From Owenia fusiformis (lineage: Eukaryota > Annelida > Polychaeta > Sabellida > Oweniidae): 64,000 bases of DNA. Where the stretch lies: NCBI GenBank assembly GCA_903813345.2, contig CAIIXF020000010.1, positions 36,815,425 to 36,879,424 on the forward strand, in the 5' to 3' direction. How positions within the stretch are numbered: position 1 is the stretch's first letter; every line of letters starts with the position of its first letter. The notes beneath the pieces were generated by a model. That model saw only the letters and a list, made by a program, of their open reading frames with translations. It searched no databases and was not told where the DNA came from. Below, in pieces: positions 11,101 to 23,360 of this stretch. The position numbers were made by a program, and so were the translations under genes.

Positions 11101-14100
11101 ATATTCAAATATATAGACATTTAAGTTCACTCCAAATGTGTTATTACATACCGCACCTTCCCTGTAGCAAGGGTCTAACCTACATGCGTCATCTACAATA
11201 TTCAAATATATAAACATTTAAGTTCTCTCCGAATGTGTTATTACATTCAGCATCTTCCCGAAACAAGGGTCCAAGCTACATGCGTCATCTACAATATTCA
11301 AATATATAGACATTTAAGTTCACTCCAAATGTGTTATTACATTCAGCATCTTCCCGAAACAAGGGTCCAAGCTACATGCGTCATCTACAATATTCAAATA
11401 TATAGACATTTAAGTTCTCTCCAAATGTGTTATCACATACCGCACCTTCCCCGTAGCAAGGGTCTAAGCTACATGCGTCATCTACAATATTCAAATATAT
11501 AGACATTTAAGTTCTCTCCAAATGTGTTATTACATACCGCACCTTCCCTGTAGCAAGGGTCCAAGCTACATGCGTCATCTACAATATTCAAATATATAAA
11601 TATTTAAGTTCTCTCCAAATGTGTTATTACATACCACACCTTCCCCGAAACAAGGGTCTAAGCTACATGCGTCATCTACAATATTCAAATATATAGACAT
11701 TTAAGTTCTCTCCAAATGTGTTATTACATACCGCACCTTCCCTGTAGCAAGGGTCCAAGCTACATGCGTCATCTACAATATTCAAATATATAGACATTTA
11801 AGTTCTCTCCAAATGTGTTATTACATACCGCACCTTCCCCGTAGCAAGGGTCCAAGCTACATGCGTCATCTACAATATTCAAATATATAGACATTTAAGT
11901 TCTCTCCAAATGTGTTATTACATACCGCACCTTCCCCGTAGCAAGGGTCCAAGCTACATGCGTCATCTACAATATTCAAATATATAGACATTTAAGTTCA
12001 CTCCAAATGTGTTATTACATACCGCACCTTCCCTGTAGCAAGGGTCCAAGCTACAAACGTAATCTACAATATTCAAATATATAGACATTTAAGTTCTCTC
12101 CAAATGTGTTATTACATACCGCATCTTCCCCGAAACAAGGGTCTAACCTACATGCGTCATCTACAATATTCAAATATATAAACATTTAAGTTCTCTCCGA
12201 ATGTGTTATTACATACCGCATCTTCCCCGAAACAAGGGTCTAACCTACATGCGTCATCTACAATATTCAAATATATAGACATTTAAGTTCTCTCCGAATG
12301 TGTTATCACATACCGCACCTTCCCCGAAGCAAGGGTCTAAGCTACATGCGCCATCTACAATATTCAAATATATAAACATTTAAGTTCTCTCCGAATGTGT
12401 TATTACATACCGCATCTTCCCCGAAACAAGGGTCCAAGCTACATGCATCATCTACAATATTCAAATATATAGACATTTAAGTTCTCTCCGAATGTGTTAT
12501 TACATACCGCATCTTCCCCGAAACAAGGGTCCAAGCTACATGCGTCATCTACAATATTCAAATATATAGACATTTAAGTTCTCTCCAAATGTGTTATTAC
12601 ATACCGCACCTTCCCTGTAGCAAGGGTCCAAGCTACATGCGTCATCTACAATATTCAAATATATGGACATTTAAGTTCTCTCCAAATGTGTTATTACATA
12701 CCGCACCTTCCCCGTAGCAAGGGTCTAAGCTACATGCGTCATCTACAATATTCAAACATATAGACATTTAAGTTCTCTCCAAATGTGTTATTACATACCG
12801 CACCTTCCCTGTAGCAAGGGTCTAACCTACATGCGTCATCTACAATATTCAAATATATAGACATTTAAGTTCTCTCCAAATGTGTTATTACATACCGCAC
12901 CTTCCCTGTAGCAAGGGTCTAACCTACATGCGTCATCTACAATATTCAAATATATAAACATTTAAGTTCTATCCGAATGTGTTATTACATACCGCACCTT
13001 CCCTGTAGCAAGGGTCTAAGCTACATGCGTCATCTACAATATTCAAATATATAAACATTTAAGTTCTCTCCAAATGTGTTATTACATACCGCACCTTCCC
13101 TGTAGCAAGGGTCTAAGCTACATGCGTCATCTACAATATTCAAATATATAGACATTTAAGTTCTCTCCGAATGTGTTATTACATACCGCACCTTCCCCGA
13201 AACAAGGGTCCAAGCTACATGCGTCATCTACAATATTCAAATATATAGACATTTAAGTTCTCTCCGAATGTGTTATTACATACCGCACCTTCCCCGTGGC
13301 AAGGGTCTAAGCTACATGCGTCATCTACAATATTCAAATATATAGACATTTAAGTTCTCTCCGAATGTGTTATTACATACCGCACCTTCCCTGTAGCAAG
13401 GGTCTAAGCTACATGCGTCATCTACAATATTCAAATATATAAACATTTAAGTTCTCTCCAAATGTGTTATTACATACCGCACCTTCCCTGTAGCAAGGGT
13501 CTAAGCTACATGCGTCATCTACAATATTCAAATATATAGACATTTAAGTTCTCTCCGAATGTGTTATTACATACCGCACCTTCCCCGAAACAAGGGTCCA
13601 AGCTACATGCGTCATCTACAATATTCAAATATATAGACATTTAAGTTCTCTCCGAATGTGTTATTACATACCGCACCTTCCCCGTGGCAAGGGTCTAAGC
13701 TACATGCGCCATCTACAATATTCAAATATATAGACATTTAAGTTCTCTCCGAATGTGTTATTACATACCGCACCTTCCCTGTAGCAAGGGTCCAAGCTAC
13801 ATGCGTCATCTACAATATTCAAATATATAGACATTTAAGTTCTCTCCAAATGTGTTATTACATACCGCACCTTCCCCGAAGCAAGGGTCTAAGCTACATG
13901 CGCCATCTACAATATTCAAATATATAGACATTTAAGTTCTCTCCAAATGTGTTATTACATACCGCACCTTCCCCGTAGCAAGGGTCTAACCTACATGCGT
14001 CATCTACAATATTCAAATATATAAACATTTAAGTTCTCTCCGAATGTGTTATTACATACCGCATCTTCCCCGAAACAAGGGTCCAAGCTACATGCGTCAT

Positions 14101-17100
14101 CTACAATATTCAAATATATAGACATTTAAGTTCTCTCCGAATGTGTTATTACATACCGCACCTTCCCCGTAGCAAGGGTCTAAGCTACATGCCACATCTA
14201 CAATATTCAAATATATAGACATTTAAGTTCTCTCCGAATGTGTTATCACATACCGCACCTTCCCCATAGCAAGGGTCCAAGCTACATGCGTCATCTACAA
14301 TATTCAAATATATAGACAATCATTTAAGTTCTCTCCAAATGTGTTATTACATTCAGCATCTTCCCCATTGCAAGGGTCTAAGCTACATGCGTCATCTACA
14401 ATATTCAAATATATAGACATTTAAGTTCTCTCCGAATGTGTTATTACATACCGCATCTTCCCCGTAGCAAGGGTCTAAGCTACATGCGTCATCTACAATA
14501 TTCAAATATATAGACATTTAAGTTCTCTCCGAATGTGTTATTACATACCGCACCTTCCCCGTAGCAAGGGTCTAAGCTACATGCGTCATCTACAATATTC
14601 AAATATATAGACATTTAAGTTCACTCCGAATGTGTTATCATATACCGCACCTTCCCTGTAGCAAGGGTCTAACCTACATGCATCATCTACAATATTCAAA
14701 TATATAGACATTTAAGTTCACTCCGAATGTGTTATCACATACCGCACCTTCCCTGTAGCAGGGGTCTAAGCTACAAACGTAATCTACAATATTCAAATAT
14801 ATAGACATTTAAGTTCTCTCCAAATGTGTTATTACATACCGCACCTTCCCTGTAGCAGGGGTCTAAGCTACAAACGTAATCTACAATATTCAAATATATA
14901 GACATTTAAGTTCACTCCGAATGTGTTATCACATACCGCACCTTCCCTGTAGCAAGGGTCTAACCTACATGCGTCATCTACAATATTCAAATATATAGAC
15001 ATTTAAGTTCACTCCAAATGTGTTATTACATTCAGCATCTTCCCCGAAACAAGGGTCTAACCTACATGCGTCATCTACAATATTCAAATATATAGACATT
15101 TAAGTTCTCTCCAAATGTGTTTTACATACCGCACCTTCCCTGTAGCAAGGGTCCAAGCTACATGCGTAATCTACAATATTCAAATATATAGACATTTAAG
15201 TTCTCTCCGAATGTGTTATCACATACCGCACCTTCCCCGTAGCAAGGGTCTAACCTACATGCGTCATCTACAATATTCAAATATATAGACATTTAAGTTC
15301 ACTCCGAATGTGTTATCACATACCGCACCTTCCCTGTAGCAAGGGTCCAAGCTACATGCGTAATCTACAATATTCAAATATATAGACATTTAAGTTCACT
15401 CCGAATGTGTTATCACATACCGCACCTTCCCTGTAGCAGGGGTCTAAGCTACAAACGTAATCTACAATATTCAAATATATAGACATTTAAGTTCTCTCCA
15501 AATGTGTTATTACATACCGCACCTTCCCTGTAGCAGGGGTCTAAGCTACAAACGTAATCTACAATATTCAAATATATAGACATTTAAGTTCTCTCCAAAT
15601 GTGTTATTACATACCGCACCTTCCCTGTAGCAAGGGTCCAAGCTACATGCGTCATCTACAATATTCAAATATATAGACATTTAAGTTCTCTCCGAATGTG
15701 TTATCACATACCGCACCTTCCCCGTAGCAAGGGTCTAACCTACATGCGTCATCTACAATATTCAAATATATAGACATTTAAGTTCTCTCCGAATGTGTTA
15801 TCACATACCGCACCTTCCCCGTAGCAAGGGTCTAACCTACATGCGTCATCTACAATATTCAAATATATAGACATTTAAGTTCTCTCTGAATGTGTTATTA
15901 CATTCAGCATCTTCCCGAAACAAGGGTCTAAGCTACATGCGTCATCTACAATATTCAAATATATAGACATTTAAGTTCTCTCCAAATGTGTTATTACATA
16001 CCGCACCTTCCCTGTAGCAAGGGTCCAAGCTACATGCGTCATCTACAATATTCAAATATATAGACATTTAAGTTCTCTCCAAATGTGTTATTACATACCG
16101 CACCTTCCCCGTAGCAAGGGTCTAACCTACATGCGTCATCTACAATATTCAAATATATAAACATTTAAGTTCTCTCCGAAATGTGTTATTACATACCGCA
16201 TCTTCCCCGAAACAAGGGTCCAAGCTACATGCGTCATCTACAATATTCAAATATATAGACATTTAAGTTCACTCCAAATGTGCTATTACATACCGCACCT
16301 TCCCTGTAGCAAGGGTCCAAGCTACATGCGTCATCTACAATATTCAAATATATAGACATTTAAGTTCACTCCAAATGTGTTATTACATACCGCACCTTCC
16401 CTGTAGCAAGGGTCTAACCTACATGCGTCATCTACAATATTCAAATATATAGACATTTAAGTTCTCTCCGAATGTGTTATCACATACCGCACCTTCCCCG
16501 AAGCAAGGGTCTAAGCTACATGCGCCATCTACAATATTCAAATATATAAACATTTAAGTTCTCTCCGAATGTGTTATTACATACCGCATCTTCCCCGAAA
16601 CAAGGGTCCAAGCTACATGCGTCATCTACAATATTCAAATATATAGACATTTAAGTTCTCTCCGAATGTGTTATTACATACCGCACCTTCCCCATAGCAA
16701 GGGTCCAAGCTACATGCGTCATCTACAATAATCAAATATATAGACATTTAAGTTCTCTCCGAATGTGTTATTACATACCGCACCTTCCCCATAGCAAGGG
16801 TCCAAGCTACATGCGTCATCTACAATATTCAAATATATAGACAATCATTTAAGTTCACTCCGAATGTGTTATCACATACCGCACCTTCCCTGTAGCAAGG
16901 GTCTAAGCTACATGCGTCATCTACAATATTCAAATATATAGACATTTAAGTTCACTCCGAATGTGTTATCACATACCGCACCTTCCCTGTAGCAAGGGTC
17001 TAACCTACATGCGTCATCTACAATATTCAAATATATAGACATTTAAGTTCTCTCCAAATGTGTTATTACATTCAGCATCTTCCCCGAAACAAGGGTCCAA

Positions 17101-20100
17101 GCTACATGCGTAATCTACAATATTCAAATATATAGACATTTAAGTTCACTCCGAATGTGTTATCACATACCGCACCTTCCCTGTAGCAGGGGTCTAAGCT
17201 ACAAACGTAATCTACAATATTCAAATATATAGACATTTAAGTTCTCTCCAAATGTGTTATTACATACCGCACCTTCCCTGTAGCAGGGGTCTAAGCTACA
17301 AACGTAATCTACAATATTCAAATATATAGACATTTAAGTTCTCTCCAAATGTGTTATTACATACCGCACCTTCCCTGTAGCAAGGGTCCAAGCTACATGC
17401 GTCATCTACAATATTCAAATATATAGACATTTAAGTTCTCTCCAAATGTGTTATCACATACCGCACCTTCCCCGAAGTAATGATTTGTCCAGAACCTCTT
17501 AAGATCCTGTTAAACATTTAAGTTCTCTCCGAATGTGTTATCACATACCGCAACTTCCCCATAGCAAGGGTCCAAGCTACATGCGTCATCTACAATATTC
17601 AAATATATAGACATTTAAGTTCTCTCCAAATGTGTTATCACATACCGCACCTTCCCCGAAGTAATGATTTGTCCAGAACCTCTTAAGATCCTGTTAAACA
17701 TTTAAGTTCTCTCCGAATGTGTTATCACATACCGCAACTTCCCCATAGCAAGGGTCCAAGCTACATGCGTCATCTACAATATTCAAATATATAGACATTT
17801 AAGTTCTCTCCGAATGTGTTATTACATTCAGCATCCTCCCTGTAGCAAGGGTCCAAGCTACATGCGTCATCTACAATATTCAAATATATAGACATTTAAG
17901 TTCTCTCCAAATGTGTTATCACATACCGCACCTTCCCCGTAGCAAGGGTCTAAGCTACATGCGTCATCTACAATATTCAAATATATAGACATTTAAGTTC
18001 TCTCCAAATGTGTTATCACATACCGCACCTTCCCCGTAGCAAGGGTCTAAGCTACATGCGTCATCTACAATATTCAAATATATAGACATTTAAGTTCACT
18101 CCAAATTTGTTATTACAAACCGCACCTTCCCCGTAGCAAGGGTCTAAGCTACATGCCACATCTACAATATTCAAATATATAGACATTTAAGTTCTCTCCA
18201 AATGTGTTATTACATACCGCACCTTCCCTGTAGCAAGGGTCTAAGCTACATGCGTCATCTACAATATTCAAATATATAGACATTTAAGTTCTCTCCAAAT
18301 GTGTTATCACATACCGCACCTTCCCCGTAGCAAGGGTCCAAGCTACATGCGTCATCTACAATATTCAAATATATAAACATTTAAGTTCTCTCCAAATGTG
18401 TTATTACATACCGCACCTTCCCTGTAGCAAGGGTCTAAGCTACATGCGTCATCTACAATATTCAAATATATAGACATTTAAGTTCTCTCCAAATGTGTTT
18501 TACATACCGCACCTTCCCTGTAGCAAGGGTCTAACCTACATGCGTCATCTACAATATTCAAATATATAGACATTTAAGTTCTCTCCAAATGTGTTATTAC
18601 ATACAGCACCTTCCCCGTAGCAAGGGTCTAACCTACATGCGTCATCTACAATATTCAAATATATAGACATTTAAGTTCTCTCCAAATGTGTTATTACATA
18701 CCGCACCTTCCCCGTAGCAAGGGTCTAACCTACATGCGTCATCTACAATATTCAAATATATAGACATTTAAGTTCTCTCCGAATGTGTTATTACATACCG
18801 CATCTTCCCCGAAACAAGGGTCCAAGCTACATGCGTCATCTACAATATTCAAATATATAGACATTTAAATTCTCTCCAAATGTGTTATTACATACCGCAC
18901 CTTCCCTGTAGCAAGGGTCCAAGCTACATGCGTCATCTACAATATTCAAATATATAGACATTTAAGTTCACTCCAAATGTGTTATTACAAACCGCACCTT
19001 CCCCGTAGCAAGGGTCTAAGCTACATGCGCCATCTACAATATTCAAATATATAGACATTTTAAGTTCTCTCTGATGTGTTAATAAAAAGCAGCACCTTCC
19101 CGGAGCAGGACTGGAAGTAACATATACGTCTATCCGCTTTTCAATTCGTTTTTAGGGACATAAGTACAACATTTTACAAATACCTTAAGTTTATACTCGT
19201 GCGGGTTAGTAATTAAGGGCGAAATAATTCTAAGAATACGAAGAGTCTACACGTTAAAATATACACCCTTAAAAATGAACTTACCATTTGAGGGCCATTC
19301 GCAGTCTGAGACGACATCCGGGACATCTAAAAATGAAGCGTAAGAAACCAATGTTTACAGTATTAAACATAATTGTTTACTTTAAATGACGAGCATTTTC
19401 TATTTTCAGTTCAAAATTGTAAAAGAGACATACGTATAAAACAATTAAATATGGACAGTTTTGGACGGCTTCGATCAAAGTACCCTTAACTTACCATCGG
19501 TACAGTTTCGACCTTGCTTATGAGGTGGACAAAGGCACTGCACCCCATCATTCCACGGGACGACAATACCGCCATTGCATTCTAAAGCAAATAAAAGCAA
19601 AAGTATTTTTATTCAATGTGACAGATGTTGTAAAACGAAGTCCTTGATCTCAAGAAAATATTCAAAACTGCACAACATACGGAGGAAGATCGAATTCTAA
19701 CAAATGTATTCAAACTGTCAACTTATTAAAGGACAAAACCATTTGTGGACCTTTACATGAGATGTCCGGATCTAATGTTTATACATTGATGGTGTGACAG
19801 AGATTTTGAATTTCAACAGTATATTAATTAGGTCGAAACTAAACACCAGACCATATCAATACTGTGTATTACTTGTCGATCATAGGAAAAAACTAAAACA
19901 AATCAGGCGAGAGGAATTCACACTTCAAAATATATGTACAGCTATCCACAAAATGTTATAGTTGTAAAATACCTGTATCCTCCGAAACAAGCTTTGCACA
20001 TTACGTATTTATCAAACAAAGGTATAATTAAGAATGTATTCAACAGTCATTTAGATACAAAATGCGAATAGTTTCATTACCAAAAGTGATTATTCGAAAT

Positions 20101-23100
20101 CCGATATGTTGATAGCTGATTCTTAATGTTTGGAGGATACCTTGACTATTTTACAGCTAACAAAGACACCAATAATTTGATATTTTCGTTGTGTATCATT
20201 TTTGGCACAATTTCCAAATAATGAAGCAATGCTAATTTAAGCGCTATGTCGGGGGATACAAATAATTGAAAACATTATATGTATCGTAAAGGTATTTCAT
20301 TTAGTCCTTGAAATCCTCGGAGATGACCACAAACATATTTTATAAATAGGTTGGAAAATATCAATGCAGTCCATACATTGTATGGATGTTATGTGATGTT
20401 ATCAAAATTCATATATGCGGCAAAACTTTTTTTGTCCAAAATTTCGATTTGTAGTTTCATTTTGAATTGAGTATAGTAAAATTTCATATCAAATGCGTCC
20501 GTTTTCTCTACTTAAAATTATGAAAGTTGTATAACGTAGTATAACGATTCACGTCATGATTTATAATCTGACAACTTACCGTTACTAGAATCAGTCGAGT
20601 TACCCGATGAGTCACCTGGAAGAAAAAGCATTCTTGAATTGAGTATAGTAAAATTTCATATCTAATGCGTCTATTTACTCTACTTTAAAGTATGGACGTT
20701 GTATAACAATTCATGTTTTGGTTTATAATCTGACAACTTACCGTTACTAGAATCAGTCGAGTTACCCGATGATCTACCTGGAAGAAAAAGCATTCTTGTA
20801 TGAAATGTTAATGATTTAGGTCATGTTTGAATTGCAATATAGAATTGTTTATCATTCTTGATCGGATATAAAAACACAGAATCTCCATCCAGCTCACCAA
20901 ATCATTTTTTGTACTTTTTTCACACGTTCCACTCCAGGTCATCGAAACAATGAAAAGTATATATCTACATTGTGAACACATATCCATAAGAGCTTAGAGT
21001 CAGTCATTTTCTACCCAATATTGGATACTTATTTATACAAAAACAGCCTCAATGACAAAACTATTTAAGTGGTCATCGGACGAATATATTCTAATTCTTA
21101 TCTTGATGAAATACCCCTCAAGCCCCTTTGGACTTCGCAAAACATCATCATAGAATCATTTTAAGTTTGTCTCGGTAAATTTTGGGACACCCTGTACTAC
21201 GAAATAGTGAAATGTATACCATCAAACAAGATCATAACATTCAGAACCCCAATCTTTGGAACTTATAGAATACAATTAGCGTGTTATTCTACGCCAAAAG
21301 TAATTTCTTTTGATAATCTCTTTTCATTTTTTTGAACTCGAACTAGGGACAGTTGCCGCTATATTGATTTACCATAAAGTCACATGAGGTTCTTGCTTCA
21401 TGTAATAATCGGTTCAGCATACATTAAGATATCACCTTTTCCTTTTATAGTAGTAAATTACCATTGTGCTCAAATATTTATGGTCTTTGACATGATTATT
21501 TGTCATTGTTTTTTTGTGTTGATATGATATGTGCTATAAATTAGATGATGACAAGCACATGGCTAGTGTAAGATATTACCTTATATTGTACAGTATGCTA
21601 CATATTATGTAATGATTCGACAGCTTACCTTCATTAATTAAAACCGTTACATTAGTTTCAAAGGTCCCATCACTTACACGAACCGTCAACTTATATTGAT
21701 CACCGGTACCTTTTAATTCTGAAATAATTGTAAACTCTTGTTATAATCAATAACAGGTATACTACATAAATAATGATGATAATAATTATAATTCAATTTT
21801 CACTATAGTACCCTGGACAGGTTGAATGATGCAGTTGTGTTTTTACTCTATATTTGCAATGGAACAACCATTCTCATTGAGATTTTTAAAAATATTTTTT
21901 GAAAGTTTTTATTCTTGAGACAACTTCCAACATGGAAATAAATGTTTTATCAAAAATTCCAATTTAATGAATTTTGACAGGCTTTTTAAAAAAAACTTCA
22001 CTGTCAATAAAATAAAGGTATTTTGCTTTTGCAATTGAACCTTTAACATCATTTCAAAAATTGTCTAGCTGTTGAATTTTCGGCCGCCTAAAGCATTTTA
22101 AAATATTTTTCTTAAGGTTGATCTGTTTCTTCTGGCCCCAAGCCAAGGGACATGATTTAGGCGAGTTTTATATGGGTAATCATGGAATAAAAACGTTATT
22201 CAATGATTTCTCGTGAAATACAGAAAATATTCTTCCCTTGAACGTCTATATTTCACTCTGCTAGGGCATCGTGAAATACAACCTACTCGGGAAGAATATT
22301 TTCTGTATTTCACTCGAATCATTGAATAACTTATACTATTATATCGTTGCTAGAAATCGTGTGATTTGATTGGCTGATTCAGTACCATGTGGTCAAAAAT
22401 ACCGAAGCGTATTTCACAGCTCCATCAACTTTTTTGATTTTATTCTGGATTTTTTCTATCCCACATCATTTGAGACTGAAAGCTCTATCTTGTATGAGTA
22501 CTTGTATCTACAACTATTTTTGAGGTTATGAGTATTGGCTATCAATTGGCTATCAATTTCTAATTTTTTCTTCAACATGTATTGTAATGACTTCAGTATG
22601 AATGAAATGTCCCTTGGTCTTCTGGTCTAGGATTGTGATATTGATTCTTGAATGGTGGGGAAAGGGGGTATTAGACATTGTTTCTTTTCACGTTAGATCA
22701 TGGTTTTGGGCTATATGCGGTTTGTTTTTCTTGACTGGTATGCACTTAGAGTTTGCTTTTTCTTGCTAAGTTCCATTACAACTTGTGGTCCTTTCCCTTT
22801 GGTACTTGTGCTTAAATATTTCTGTATTTCACTCGAATAATTGAATAACTTAAAATATACCGAGCTTTCGGAGACTTACCTTTTATATTTATGACTTTCC
22901 CGTCATTGTCCAAGTTGAATCCACGAGGATCACCTATTATTGTATATGTAAGTCCACTGTTTTCATTAGACAGATCCTTATCCGAACACGTCAAATTCAA
23001 AATCTGAAATAATAACCCTATATAAATCAAATTGCATACACGGGATTTCATTAATAAGATAACTGAAATTAGTATTTTGTGTTAAAACTGACTATAATGA

Positions 23101-23274
23101 AGTTAAGAAATTATAATTCAGAAGTTGTAAACAAACTGTAACAGTTAGCCGATTTTGTGGTAGTGTGGTTGGCTACGTTTCTTTGTGGATTTTTAGGTGC
23201 ACATTAAAAGCACTTGCTTAACCAGCCTAAATGTATAAATGTCTCTATCTTGACTTGTTCGTCGTCGTCGTCGT

Positions 23275-23360
<86 letters not shown>

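Larger units (their letters stand above)
20580..20810. repeat. 162-bp tandem duplication containing a micro-exon
   Basis: The exon, its donor side and a stretch with tttcatatctaatgcgtc-type sequence upstream occur twice, 162 bp apart. Exon identity is nearly complete while the intron parts have diverged by several substitutions. Confidence 0.85.

Noticed and set aside
11233-11502. Plus-strand ORF in the satellite
   Set aside because: Wrong strand relative to the EGF-derived unit, and arises only where 97-bp units happen to lack stops.
8196-19125. CRISPR-like regular array
   Set aside because: Units are contiguous and fully repetitive with no unique spacers, in a eukaryotic gene. The repeat is explained as a partial EGF exon plus intron end.
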